From contig CBDCWE010000003.1 of the NCBI GenBank assembly GCA_965223355.1, positions 186,001 through 250,000 of the forward strand: a DNA stretch of 64,000 nt. The letters run 5' to 3'. Shown here one piece after another: positions 1 to 8,998 of the stretch. The notes under the pieces are model-generated. The model saw nothing but the letters and a program-made list of their open reading frames with translations. It made no database searches and was not told the DNA's origin. The position numbers and the translations under genes are program-made. The stretch is from Tectiglobus sp965223355 (GTDB lineage Bacteria > Pseudomonadota > Alphaproteobacteria > Rhizobiales > Hyphomicrobiaceae). How positions within the stretch are numbered: position 1 is the first letter of the stretch; each line of letters starts with the position of its first letter.

Positions 1-499
1 TCTTGCCGCTGAGAAAGCCGCGGCCGCGCAGCATCGGCGGCAGATCGGCGTCGGTGATCTGGCCGTCGCGGTCGAGATCAAAGCGCGCAAAAATCGTGCT
101 GATCCGGCCTTCGAATTCCGCCTTGGTGACCTTGCCGTCGCGGTCGCTGTCGAACCGGCGTATCATGCGCCGCGCAAACCGCTCTGCGCGGTGCATTCTG
201 CGCCCGCCACGGCGCGCCATACGCCGCGCGATGACCTGGCGCGCCTCCTCGGCATCGACGACGCCATCGCCGTTCTCGTCGATCTGAGCAAAGCGCGCGC
301 GCGAGCGGGCATCGTAGCGCTGCTTGGTGATCGGTCCGCGCCACCACGACCGCCAGCGGCCTTCGTGGCGATATTCACCATGACCGCCATAATAGCCGCC
401 ACGATCGTCGACGTGACGCACGCCCTGCGCGGCAACCGCGGTGGCGCCGGCGCCGAGAGCAACCGCGCCCGCAATGATCCAGAACCTTTTGCTCGGCAT
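1..499 (-). CDS. EF-hand calcium-binding secreted protein (C-terminus cut by window edge)
   Basis: Reading back from an ATG at 499 gives an open frame of at least 166 codons that leaves the window. It begins with a signal-peptide-like segment (MPSKRFWIIAGAVALGAGA) ending near an Ala-rich VAAQ. A Gly/Tyr/Arg-rich linker follows, then three canonical EF-hand loops: DENGDGVVDAEE, DSDRDGKVTKAE and DLDRDGQITDAD. The acidic and Gly positions of the Ca-binding loop are present in all three. AAGGAG lies 6-7 nt before the ATG and supports the start. EF-hand proteins of this type in alphaproteobacteria are usually periplasmic; the specific role is unknown. It is encoded on the same strand as glnE, 94 bp downstream of it. 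Confidence 0.85.
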   Translation of the reverse strand, partial: MPSKRFWIIAGAVALGAGATAVAAQGVRHVDDRGGYYGGHGEYRHEGRWRSWWRGPITKQRYDARSRARFAQIDENGDGVVDAEEARQVIARRMARRGGRRMHRAERFARRMIRRFDSDRDGKVTKAEFEGRISTIFARFDLDRDGQITDADLPPMLRGRGFLSGK

Positions 500-593
500 T
501 GATTTCTCCTTGAGATAAACGGCCCGGACTGGCCGCTCTAAGGAAACAACGATCAGCCGCGCGCAGATCCGTCGCAACTGTGCCGAGAAACGC

Positions 594-3521
594 TCAATTC
601 ACGACCCGGTCGAAGATCGCCGCACTGGCGCCCATGGCCTGGCGCATTTTCGCCTCAAGCAACGCGAAATTCGGCTCTCCGGCGGTCCGCGCCAGCAACT
701 CCTTGAGGCCGTCGGGCGCGGTCTGCGGATCAAACGGGCCTTCGAAACAGAGCCGGGTGATCTGGCCGAGCGACTGCAGCAGTCCCAACGTTTCGAGCAG
801 TATCGCAGCGTCGGCGCCGTCGATCAAATCGCGGTCACGCAGTTTGTTGATGGCATCCTGGGTGTTCTGGTCGAGGACGTCGGGATGGTCGAAGGCATGG
901 ACGAGTTGCAGATACTGACCGGTGAACTCGATGTCGACCAGACCGCCGCGGACCTGCTTCAAGTCCCAGATATTCTCGGTGCCCTTTTCCTTTGCGATCC
1001 GCGCGCGCATATCACGAACATCCGCCGCGATCTTTGCCGCATCGCGCTCGACCACGAGCGCGCGATGGATCGCCGCCTCGATCTTCGCGCGCAGCTGTTG
1101 CGGCCCTGAGATCACCCGCGCGCGGGTCAATGCCATGTGCTCCCAGGTCCAGGCCTGCGCGCGCTGGTACTCGACAAAGCTCGACAGCTGCGTTGCAACC
1201 GGTCCCTTCTGACCTGACGGGCGCAACCGCATGTCGACCTCGTAGAGCTGACCTTCGGCGGTCGGCGCCGAGAGTGCGCTGATCAGCCGTTGCGTGAGGC
1301 GGGCATAATACTGACTGACCGCCAGCGGTCGCGCACCGTCCGAGCCCGTCGCCTTGGGATCAAACTCGTAGACCGTAATCAGGTCGAGATCGGATGATGC
1401 CGTCATTTCGCGGCCGCCGAGCTTGCCCATCGCCACAACACCAACGCCGCCGCCGGCCACCCGTCCGTGACGCTGGGCAAAGTCGTCGTCGACGGCGGCA
1501 TGTAGTTGGCGGATGAGTTCCTCGGCGAGAACGGCAAACGCGCCGCCCGCATTGTCGGCGCCAATCACCCCGGTCAGGATCCGCACCGCCACCAGGAACA
1601 TTTGTTCGCCACCGATCACACGGGCCTGGTCGAGCAGCTCTTCATAGGAGGCCGCATTGGCAAGCTCGTCGGCAACAATGGCGGCAATCTCTGCCTGCTT
1701 AGGGATCGTGCCGATGATCCTGGGATCGAGCACGGCATCAAACACGCGACGGCGGCGCGACAAAATATTGGCCAGCCGCGGTGCACTGCCCATGATGTTT
1801 GCAACCAACCGCAGCAGGTCGGGATGCGCCTTGAGCAGGGCAAAGAGCTGAATGCCGGCCGGCAGCCGGCTCAAAAATCGATCGAACCCTGCCAACGCGG
1901 CATCCGGATCGACGGTGTCTGCCAGGGCCTCTATCAGAACCGGTTGGACATCGGTCAGCCGCTCACGCGTCTTTTCCGTGCGCACCGCCGGATAGCGCCC
2001 GCGATGCCATGCCCGCACCGCGGCGATCGCCTGCGACGGGCGCTTGTAGCCCATGCCCTGCAGCGCTTCGAGCGTATCGGGATCATCATCCTCGCCGGTG
2101 AACACGAGATTGGCCGATGTCGCGCTGAGCTGCGGTACGTCTTCGAAAAGTGCCGAATAGTGCGCCTGGACCCGTTCGAGATGGCCGCGCACCTCGGCGG
2201 CGAGATCATCGACGCTGGCATAACCGGCGAACGCTGCGAACCGCTTCAAGCGCTCCGGATCGCTCGGCAACTGATGCGTCTGCTCATCGGCGACCATTTG
2301 GATGCGATGCTCAAGCCATCTGAGATAACGATAGGACAGCGCCAGATCATCCCGCGCGGCTGGCTCGATCCAACTGCGCTCGACCAGCCGGTCGAGGGTG
2401 GTCAGCGTCTCGCGCGCGCGCAAATCCGGCTGCCGGCCGCCGGCGATCAACTGCTGCGTCTGGGCAAAGAACTCGATCTCGCGAATGCCGCCGCGGCCGA
2501 GCTTGATATTGTGACCGGCAACCGCGATCCGGGCAAAGCCACGGTGGACGTGGATCTGGCGCTTCATCGCGTGCACGTCGGCAATGGCGGCATAGTCGAG
2601 ATATTTGCGCCAGATGAACGGTGCCAACTCGCTCAGAAACCGATCGCCGGCCGCAATATCACCGGCGATCGGCCGCGCCTTGATCATCGCGGCACGCTCC
2701 CAGTTCTGTCCGAAGCTTTCATAGTAGTGCAGCGCCGCATCCGTTGACATTGCCGCCTGCGTCGCGCCCGGATCGGGCCGCAACCGCAGATCCGTCCTGA
2801 ACACATAGCCATCGCCGGTGTGCTCGGCCAGGCATTTGACCAGGTCGCGGGTCAGCCGCACGTAAAACGCCTGCATTTCGCTGGGGTCGGCCAGTTGCGC
2901 GCCATCACGGTCGTAGAACACGATGAGATCGATGTCGCTCGAATAGTTGAGTTCGAAGGCGCCGTGTTTGCCCATTGCGAGGATGAAGAAGCCCGACCGC
3001 GAGGCCGGTTCGGCCTCCTCATCCAACCACGTGCCTCGGGCTTGCGCGGTCCGAAACAACGCCGCAACCGTTGCGGCGACGGCGGCATCGGCAACGCGCG
3101 TCAAGGCGTGCGTGACGGTCATGATCGGCCAGACGCCGCCAAGGTCTGCGCACGCAATCAGCAGGGCTGCCTCGGCCTTGAAGCGGCGCAGGATTGCCAT
3201 CAGGCTCTTTTGATCGCCGGCCTCGCGCAGGTCGGTGCGAAGGTCGTCGATCAGCGTGTCCAGATGGGTTTCCGGCCCCTGTCGCATGATCCGGCAGAAC
3301 CGGTCGGGGTCGCGACGAATGAGGCCGGTGAGATGGGGCGAGCCTGCCTCAATCCCGCCAAGCAGCGCACGGACCGCCGGTTGATCGAGCACATCCGCGG
3401 TTCGATCGCCGCGGCAGCGCCCGGCAAGGTCGGCGATGAACGCCGCGCCATCCGCACCGTTGGCAACCCGCGGCGCGCCAACAAGCCGGTGCATGAGTGC
3501 TCGCTGCGTGTCGGCATCCAT
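594..3521 (-). CDS. glnE: Bifunctional glutamine synthetase adenylyltransferase/deadenylase
   Basis: The 975-residue protein has the family's length and duplicated nucleotidyltransferase layout. The N-terminal deadenylase half carries GKHGAFELNYSSDIDLIVFY and the C-terminal adenylylase half carries GKLGGREMTASSDLDLITVY. Each has the G-S-x-D-x-D metal-binding signature, and each is followed by a helical GlnD-associated domain. Known family role: reversible AMP addition to a tyrosine of glutamine synthetase in response to PII, coupling nitrogen status to ammonia assimilation in the cytoplasm. It is the last gene after the Do protease and two-component genes, 44 bp past the kinase stop, and is probably co-transcribed with them. 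No frameshift or missing motif is seen. Confidence 0.97.
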   Translation of the reverse strand: MDADTQRALMHRLVGAPRVANGADGAAFIADLAGRCRGDRTADVLDQPAVRALLGGIEAGSPHLTGLIRRDPDRFCRIMRQGPETHLDTLIDDLRTDLREAGDQKSLMAILRRFKAEAALLIACADLGGVWPIMTVTHALTRVADAAVAATVAALFRTAQARGTWLDEEAEPASRSGFFILAMGKHGAFELNYSSDIDLIVFYDRDGAQLADPSEMQAFYVRLTRDLVKCLAEHTGDGYVFRTDLRLRPDPGATQAAMSTDAALHYYESFGQNWERAAMIKARPIAGDIAAGDRFLSELAPFIWRKYLDYAAIADVHAMKRQIHVHRGFARIAVAGHNIKLGRGGIREIEFFAQTQQLIAGGRQPDLRARETLTTLDRLVERSWIEPAARDDLALSYRYLRWLEHRIQMVADEQTHQLPSDPERLKRFAAFAGYASVDDLAAEVRGHLERVQAHYSALFEDVPQLSATSANLVFTGEDDDPDTLEALQGMGYKRPSQAIAAVRAWHRGRYPAVRTEKTRERLTDVQPVLIEALADTVDPDAALAGFDRFLSRLPAGIQLFALLKAHPDLLRLVANIMGSAPRLANILSRRRRVFDAVLDPRIIGTIPKQAEIAAIVADELANAASYEELLDQARVIGGEQMFLVAVRILTGVIGADNAGGAFAVLAEELIRQLHAAVDDDFAQRHGRVAGGGVGVVAMGKLGGREMTASSDLDLITVYEFDPKATGSDGARPLAVSQYYARLTQRLISALSAPTAEGQLYEVDMRLRPSGQKGPVATQLSSFVEYQRAQAWTWEHMALTRARVISGPQQLRAKIEAAIHRALVVERDAAKIAADVRDMRARIAKEKGTENIWDLKQVRGGLVDIEFTGQYLQLVHAFDHPDVLDQNTQDAINKLRDRDLIDGADAAILLETLGLLQSLGQITRLCFEGPFDPQTAPDGLKELLARTAGEPNFALLEAKMRQAMGASAAIFDRVVN

Positions 3522-3565
3522 ACCAGACCTCCGATCGTTGCCGTGCCAGCGTGAATTCAGTGGTC

Positions 3566-5086
3566 TTAAGTATAGGCCTTTGGCGCGGAAGAGAAATGCC
3601 CGTTTGCACGATCACCATCTGCGGCAGCGCCAGCGGCCGGGCCATCGTCGATCGGGGCACCGTCCTGCATTGTCGCGATCGGCAGCACGATACTGGCGAT
3701 AAGTCCGGGATTGTTGTCTGCGAGGCTGATGTCACCGCCGTGCAGGCGCGCAACCGCGCGCACCAGACTGAGCCCGAGCCCGGTGCCCGGCTGCGACCGG
3801 CTGCTATCGAGCCGGCCGAACCGTTTCAGTGCCTGTTGGCGCTCGGCCGCGGCAATGCCCCGGCCGCGGTCGGCGACCCGCAGCACGGCGCCGGCGTCGG
3901 TGCGATCGACCGTGACCGCAATCGCCACGACGGCGCGGTCGTGATCCTCGGGCTGCGAACCCGCACCGTACTTCAGGGCGTTCTCGATCAGGTTGGTCAG
4001 CGCCTGCCCGAGCAACTGGCGATTGGCGGCAACGACCACACCGTGCCGGCCATGAAACGAAATGTCAGCGCCTTGATCCTCGACCATCGGCGCATAAAAC
4101 TCGACCACATCGCGCGCGAATTCCGACAGGTCGATCGCCACCCGTTCGGTGTCTGCGGCACCGGCCTCAAGCCGGGCAACCTGCAGCAGCGCATTGAACG
4201 TGCGGATCAGATCGTCCGCTTCGCCGAGAATATGCTCCAAGCTCTCACGTTCCCGACCCGGCCGATTGAGCGCATCTTCCGCCCGGTTCCTGAGCCGGTT
4301 GAGCGGCGTCTTGAGGTCATGCGCGATGTTGTCGGAGACTTCGCGGAAGCCGGCCATCAACTGTTCGATGCGCGCCAGCATTTGATTGAGATTGCCGGCC
4401 AGCTCATCGAGCTCATCATTGCTGCCATCGAGCGCAATGCGCTCCGACAACCGCCCCGACATGATGCGCGCGCTGGTCGACGTGATGTCGCCAATGCGCC
4501 GCAACACCAGGCGGCTGACGAGCAGGCCGGCGAAGAGCCCGACGATCGAGATGACGAGCCCGCCGACCACAAACCACCACCGGACGCGATGCGCCAAGTC
4601 CGCAAGCGAGGTTGCATCGCGCGCGATCAATACCCGCCCGCCGTCGGCGAGGCTGCGCACAACACCGATCGCGAGTCGCTCACCGCCGGAACCGGTCTGC
4701 ACCCGAAACACCTGAACATCACGATCCGCGCCAAGCCCGGCCGGCCAGCGCGCAACGTTGCCGTCCCGCGCCCCGCCGCCAGCCGCACCGTGGCCGCTAG
4801 CCGCGCCGTGATAGCGATAGAGAAACTTCGGATCCGCACCGGCCGCCTGCGCCAGGGCACCGCGCACCTCGGCTGGCGAAGCGCGCGACGACAAGGCGAC
4901 CAAGCGTTGCGACTGGCGCCGCACCTGCGCCGCCGCCTCCTGGCTCAGCACGGCATTGACCTGCCAGTAGACCACCGCGACCAGCACCGCCGCCGCCAAC
5001 GCAAACAACGCCGCCGTCGCCGCCGCCAGACGGAACGTCGTGGTCCGCCACAGTGTTAGGAAATCAGGCCGCACCATCGGCGTCAA
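3566..5086 (-). CDS. Membrane sensor histidine kinase (HAMP-HisKA-HATPase)
   Basis: The protein has 506 residues. One transmembrane helix lies at about 18-42, a periplasmic sensor region of about 125 residues follows, and a second helix lies at about 171-190. A HAMP linker spans about 191-245. The phosphoacceptor helix is SDNIAHDLKTPLNRL, with the likely phosphorylated His at 256. The ATPase part has the N box (LIENALKYG), G1 (DRGRGI) and G2 (GTGLGLSLV). The start overlaps the upstream response regulator gene by 23 bp, so the two form a cognate pair. Placement next to a Do-type protease suggests envelope sensing, as in the FeuPQ-like systems that share this neighbourhood in rhizobia; that link is inference from context. 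Confidence 0.93.
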   Translation of the reverse strand: MTPMVRPDFLTLWRTTTFRLAAATAALFALAAAVLVAVVYWQVNAVLSQEAAAQVRRQSQRLVALSSRASPAEVRGALAQAAGADPKFLYRYHGAASGHGAAGGGARDGNVARWPAGLGADRDVQVFRVQTGSGGERLAIGVVRSLADGGRVLIARDATSLADLAHRVRWWFVVGGLVISIVGLFAGLLVSRLVLRRIGDITSTSARIMSGRLSERIALDGSNDELDELAGNLNQMLARIEQLMAGFREVSDNIAHDLKTPLNRLRNRAEDALNRPGRERESLEHILGEADDLIRTFNALLQVARLEAGAADTERVAIDLSEFARDVVEFYAPMVEDQGADISFHGRHGVVVAANRQLLGQALTNLIENALKYGAGSQPEDHDRAVVAIAVTVDRTDAGAVLRVADRGRGIAAAERQQALKRFGRLDSSRSQPGTGLGLSLVRAVARLHGGDISLADNNPGLIASIVLPIATMQDGAPIDDGPAAGAAADGDRANGHFSSAPKAYT

Positions 5087-5747
5087 TCATGTAGCCACGC
5101 CCGCGGACGGTGTGGAGCAGCTGGGCATCGAAATTCTTGTCGATCTTGGACCGCAGCCGGGAGATATGGACGTCGATCACGTTCGTCTGCGGATCGAAAT
5201 GATAGTCCCACACACCCTCCAGCAACATCGTGCGCGTCACCACCTGGCCCTTGTGGCGCATCAGATATTCGAGCAACCGAAATTCGCGCGGCTGCAACAG
5301 GATCGATTGCCCGCCGCGGGTGACCTTGTTGGCCAGCCGGTCGAGCACCAGATCGCCGACCACGTAGCGGGTCTCAACGTCCTCGGGCTGGGCCCGCCGG
5401 CGCAGCGCTTCGATGCGCGCGAGTAACTCGCTGAAGGCAAACGGTTTGCTGAGATAGTCATCGCCGCCCGCCTGGAGCCCCTTGACCCGGTCATCGACGG
5501 CGCCGAGGGCTGACAGAATCAGCACCGGCGTCATCGTTCCGGATTCGCGCAAGGCCCCGATCAACGACAGCCCGTCAAGTTTCGGCAGCATGCGATCGAC
5601 AACCAGCACGTCGTAGAGACCGGATTTCGCCTGCACCAGTCCCTGTTCGCCGTCACCGACCAGGTCGACCGTGTGGCCGCATTCGATCAGTGCCTTCCTG
5701 ATATAGTCGCCGGCTTCCGCGTCATCTTCGACGACAAGAACACGCAT
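5064..5747 (-). CDS. OmpR/PhoB-family response regulator
   Basis: The 227-residue protein has an N-terminal receiver domain with the acidic pair D8/D9, phosphoacceptor D51 (LVVDRMLPKLDG) and Lys near 101 (YLSKPFAF). A C-terminal winged-helix DNA-binding domain follows, with recognition segment NVIDVHISRLRSKID and the usual GRGYMID ending. It is encoded first in a pair with the overlapping histidine kinase gene, 173 bp downstream of the Do protease gene. That gap holds a perfect 15-bp inverted repeat with internal direct repeats, which may be an operator, a terminator or a processing hairpin. It probably controls envelope genes, possibly including the neighbouring protease (inference). Confidence 0.94.
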   Translation of the reverse strand: MRVLVVEDDAEAGDYIRKALIECGHTVDLVGDGEQGLVQAKSGLYDVLVVDRMLPKLDGLSLIGALRESGTMTPVLILSALGAVDDRVKGLQAGGDDYLSKPFAFSELLARIEALRRRAQPEDVETRYVVGDLVLDRLANKVTRGGQSILLQPREFRLLEYLMRHKGQVVTRTMLLEGVWDYHFDPQTNVIDVHISRLRSKIDKNFDAQLLHTVRGRGYMIDADGAA

Positions 5748-5818
5748 CTGGGCTCCTCATCAAGAATCATCGCCCGACCCAATCAGCGCCGGGCGATGGT
5801 GAACGCAAGTCCGCGGCG

Positions 5819-5894
5819 GCGGCGCACGTTGGCACCTAGGCATCTGGGCACGTTGGCACCGGGGCACGTTGGCACCGGGGCCAACGTGCGCCGC
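5819..5894. repeat. 15-bp inverted repeat enclosing tandem 16-bp direct repeats
   Basis: The arms GCGGCGCACGTTGGC (5819-5833) and its exact reverse complement (5880-5894) enclose a segment in which GGCACGTTGGCACC recurs in tandem. The left arm is itself part of the first unit. The element lies between the protease stop and the response regulator start, both on the minus strand. It could form a stem of 15 bp with a 46-nt loop in either transcript direction. Whether it acts as an attenuator, an operator array or just a minisatellite cannot be decided from sequence. Confidence 0.7.
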
Positions 5895-5920
5895 GCGACA
5901 ATCAATCGAGCCCGACCAGT

Positions 5921-7441
5921 CTAGCCCGACTGGTTCAACTGCAGGGCAACGAACAAGCGCCTGTCATCGCGCTGGATGGTGACCAGCACCGCCTTGCGGC
6001 CGAGTTTCTTGGCCGCCTGCACGGCTTTGTCGACATCGCCCGGCTTGTCAACATCTTTGCCGTTGACCTGCACGATGCCGTCGCCGCGGCGCAGGCCCTT
6101 GTCGGCCGCATCCGAGTCGGGATCAACGCTGGCCACGACAACCCCGGCGCCGCCGGGCCTGGTGACCAGGTCGAGGCCCAGGTCCTTGAGTGACGTCGGC
6201 TTCGGCTTCTCGATCTTCGGCGGCACGCGGCCGGTCTTACCGCCACTCGGAAACGTTCCGAGTTTGACGTTGATCGTCATGTCCCGATCGGCCCGGCGAA
6301 TCGCCACCGCGACCGTGCTGCCGGGGCTGAAGGCGGCAATCTTGCGCGCCAGATCGCGGCTGTCTGCAATCTTGTCGCCGTTGACCTTGAGGATCGCGTC
6401 GCCGGATCGCAGGCCCGACTTTTGCGCTGGGCTGTCATCGGTAACATTGCTGATGAGCGCGCCCTGGGCTTCCTTGAGACCGAGGCTTGCGGCCATATCC
6501 TCCGAGATGCTCTGGATGCCAACGCCGAGCCAGCCGCGGCTGACGGTTCCGCTCTTTTTCAGCTGCTCGATAACCTCCGTCGCCGTTGCCGCCGGGACCG
6601 CAAACGCAATGCCGACGTTGCCGCCCGACGGGCTGTAGATCGCGGTATTGACGCCGATCACTTCGCCATCGAGATTGAACGTCGGACCGCCTGAGTTGCC
6701 GCGGTTGACGGCGGCATCGACCTGAATGAAGTCGTAGGGTCCCGATCCGATATTGCGGCCTTGCGCCGACACAATACCGGCCGTCACCGTGCCGCCGAGC
6801 CCGAACGGGTTGCCGACCGCCACCACCCAATCACCAACCCGGCTCTTCCTGGTCGCAAACCTGACGTGGGGGAACTGCCGGTCGGACTTGATCTTGAGCA
6901 AGGCCAGATCGGTGCGCGGGTCGACGCCGACCAGGTCGGCCTGATACTTGGTCTTGCCATCGAAGACGACGGTGATGTCATCGCCGCCTTTGATGACGTG
7001 ATGATTGGTGACCACAAAGCCGTCGGCCGAAATCACGAAGCCCGAGCCCTGGGCGCGGCGGCGACGCTGACGCGGAGCAGGACCGCCCTGGCCGCCACGG
7101 GGTAAATTGCGAAAGAACTCGTTGAGGGGATGGTCGGGCGGCAGGTCCGGGAACGGCATCGCGCCGCGCCGACGGTTGAACGGGCTGTCGCGGTGGCGGC
7201 TGAGCCGCGTCGTGCCACTGCTCGATACGCGAATGCTGACAACCGCCGGCTTGACCTTCTCAACCAGGTCCGCAAATGTCGCAGGCGCACGGCCACCGGC
7301 AAACTGGGCGGCGGCTGGGGCCGGCAGCACGGTTACAGCGACACCGAGCGTGGCGACCGCGAATGCGGACGCCAGGCGCCCGGCGCGGCGGCCGGGCACT
7401 CTATGGTGTGTTTGAATTGCCCCGGTAGATTGCAAAGACAT
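5921..7441 (-). CDS. degP: Do/DegP-like periplasmic serine endoprotease with two PDZ domains
   Basis: The 506-residue protein has an N-terminal signal segment with an Ala-rich cleavage region around 40-46 (PAPAAAQ). The trypsin-like domain carries the HtrA triad: H148 in VVTNHHV, D178 in DPRTDLALL and S250 in NRGNSGGPTF. PDZ1 (about 290-375) and PDZ2 (about 400-500) follow. An Arg/Pro/Gly-rich insertion at about 80-130 corresponds to the LA-loop region. Known role: degradation and chaperoning of misfolded envelope proteins. It heads the gene group that continues with the two-component system and glnE. Assignment to degP versus degQ or mucD is not possible from sequence alone. Confidence 0.95.
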   Translation of the reverse strand: MSLQSTGAIQTHHRVPGRRAGRLASAFAVATLGVAVTVLPAPAAAQFAGGRAPATFADLVEKVKPAVVSIRVSSSGTTRLSRHRDSPFNRRRGAMPFPDLPPDHPLNEFFRNLPRGGQGGPAPRQRRRRAQGSGFVISADGFVVTNHHVIKGGDDITVVFDGKTKYQADLVGVDPRTDLALLKIKSDRQFPHVRFATRKSRVGDWVVAVGNPFGLGGTVTAGIVSAQGRNIGSGPYDFIQVDAAVNRGNSGGPTFNLDGEVIGVNTAIYSPSGGNVGIAFAVPAATATEVIEQLKKSGTVSRGWLGVGIQSISEDMAASLGLKEAQGALISNVTDDSPAQKSGLRSGDAILKVNGDKIADSRDLARKIAAFSPGSTVAVAIRRADRDMTINVKLGTFPSGGKTGRVPPKIEKPKPTSLKDLGLDLVTRPGGAGVVVASVDPDSDAADKGLRRGDGIVQVNGKDVDKPGDVDKAVQAAKKLGRKAVLVTIQRDDRRLFVALQLNQSG

Positions 7442-7544
7442 GCGCTAGACCTTTCCCTATCTGCAGTCGCTCATCCGTTGTCGTGCGTTTGATATCAACC
7501 GTCGTCTTACGCAGGCCTTTCAATCGGATTAAATCTTCGTAATG

Positions 7545-7683
7545 TTAAATCATCGTGCTTTAAGTTGGAACCGCTATTGCGGTTCCAACTTAAAGCACAA
7601 AGATGATCGCCACTTTAGAGGCGAGCAACTTTCTGCCTTTATTCAGGATCGTTCCGATTGCGAATAAAGGCAGGTTGCTCTAG
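7545..7683 (+). repeat. Dispersed palindromic element R1, copy 1
   Basis: This element has two long hairpins. Hairpin A has arms GTGCTTTAAGTTGGAACCG and CGGTTCCAACTTAAAGCAC around a loop read here as CTATTG-type. Hairpin B has arms CTGCCTTTATTC and GAATAAAGGCAG, closed by outer GAGCAAC/GTTGCTC with a TTT bulge on the left. It ends in CTAG; the left end is TTAA where other copies have CTAG. It fills most of the 300-bp gap between the divergently transcribed protease genes at 7441 and 7742. No other gene-like signal is seen in that gap. Confidence 0.92.
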
Positions 7684-7741
7684 TGCCCCGTCATGCGAGT
7701 GTCGCAGCCGGCGCCCACATCGGTGAACACTGTAGGAGCCA

Positions 7742-8998
7742 ATGAAACTCAAACGACAAAGTCGAGGTCGGCGGGTGCCGAGCCGGTTACTGGCGGGCAT
7801 CGGCGCCGCGGTTCTGGCGCTTGTACCGGCGCCGGCGTCGGCGCAACGCGGCGGCATGGCCACGGCCAAGACGCCCGCCTCGGTGGTTCTACCGATCGCC
7901 GTTTTCGGTAAGGACACGCGCCAAAGACTGCCCAAGTCGCTGCGCGCGCTGAAGCGTTCGATCGGCCTCGTCTACAGCAATCGGGCGCGCAGCGTGTGCA
8001 CCGGCTTTTGTGTTGCCGACAACGTCATCGCCACGGCGTCCCACTGCCTGTTTCGCACCGCCGGCGAACGCCGGCCCAGCCTGCGAACGTTCCGGTTCAT
8101 CCTGCGCGCCGCCGACGGCCAGCCAACGTCGCCGATCGCCGGCAGCCTGACGGGCAATGGCGATCAATTCGTGATCGCAGGCAGTCGGCGCTTGCGCATC
8201 AAACCGCCGATCGATGCGACCAAGGACTGGGCGCTGGTGCGCCTCGACAAGGCGCTGTGCCGCGGTGCCAACCTGCCGATCGCGAGCCCGGCAACCCTCG
8301 ACCGGGCGACGCTGGCGGGCAAACTGGAACTGCACCAGATCTCCTTCCATCATGATTATCGCAACTGGCGCTTGGCCTATTCCGACCGCTGCAGTTCGAT
8401 GCCGCCCGGCAAGATGATGACACGCGAGCGGATTTCGCAGGATTTCACCTCGCCCGGGCCGCTGCTGCTGCATTCCTGCGACACCGGTGGGGCGTCGTCC
8501 GGCTCACCGATTCTGGCCGTTGAAGCCGGCAACCGGATGGCCGTCGTCGGCATCAACGTCGGCACCTACATTCAAACCCGCATGCTGGTTGAAGGCGGCA
8601 AGGTCGTGCGCCGGTTCAAGGCCCACGCCGTCGCCAACACGGCGGTCAATGCCGCAACCTTCAAGATGCTGTTGCAACAGTTTTCCGGCGCCGATATCCT
8701 GAGCCGGCCGCGGGATATTCGCGATTTGCAGAGCGAGCTTAAAACGCGGGGGTTCTATCACGGCCGCATTGACGGCGCGTTCGGCCCGGCCACGCGCCAG
8801 GCAATTCAGGCGCTCCGCGGTATCCCCGGTCTCGATATTGCAGGTCTTCCGACGCGCTCCCTGCTCACCAGCCTGCGCCAGTCAACGGCCGGCGCCAAAC
8901 CGATCGGTCACCGCCACGCTGGCGAAGCTTCGCGCAACCGTCAGCGTCTGACCCGCGGCAGACTTCGGCGCAAGATCAATCCCGCTCGTCGTCCTTGA
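7742..8998 (+). CDS. Secreted trypsin-like serine protease with C-terminal peptidoglycan-binding domain
   Basis: The protein has 418 residues. The basic N-terminus and hydrophobic stretch (LLAGIGAAVLALVPAPASA, cleavage near 34) indicate export. The protease part shows the chymotrypsin-fold triad: H101 (ATASHCLF), D162 (KDWALVRL) and S253 (GGASSGSPIL), with nearby cysteines that could form disulfides. Residues about 325-370 match a PG_binding_1 helical module (LQSELKTRGFYHGRIDGAFG...TRQAIQAL), so the enzyme is probably held at the cell wall. The tail is short and basic. Its 3' end overlaps the convergent ccmH gene by 23 bp. The substrate is unknown. Confidence 0.88.
   Translation: MKLKRQSRGRRVPSRLLAGIGAAVLALVPAPASAQRGGMATAKTPASVVLPIAVFGKDTRQRLPKSLRALKRSIGLVYSNRARSVCTGFCVADNVIATASHCLFRTAGERRPSLRTFRFILRAADGQPTSPIAGSLTGNGDQFVIAGSRRLRIKPPIDATKDWALVRLDKALCRGANLPIASPATLDRATLAGKLELHQISFHHDYRNWRLAYSDRCSSMPPGKMMTRERISQDFTSPGPLLLHSCDTGGASSGSPILAVEAGNRMAVVGINVGTYIQTRMLVEGGKVVRRFKAHAVANTAVNAATFKMLLQQFSGADILSRPRDIRDLQSELKTRGFYHGRIDGAFGPATRQAIQALRGIPGLDIAGLPTRSLLTSLRQSTAGAKPIGHRHAGEASRNRQRLTRGRLRRKINPARRP

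Noticed and set aside
1506..2747. 413-codon open frame on the plus strand
   Set aside because: It lies entirely antisense to glnE, which has full family motifs; long antisense frames are expected in GC-rich genes and this one has no recognisable domain.
3497..5059. 520-codon plus-strand open frame
   Set aside because: Antisense to the histidine kinase and composed of low-complexity Arg/Gln/His-rich sequence; the kinase motifs on the other strand are clear.
7545..7683. R1 hairpins as ordinary Rho-independent terminators
   Set aside because: The hairpins are long and not followed by T-runs, occur upstream of starts as well as after stops, and are the same dispersed sequence at many sites.
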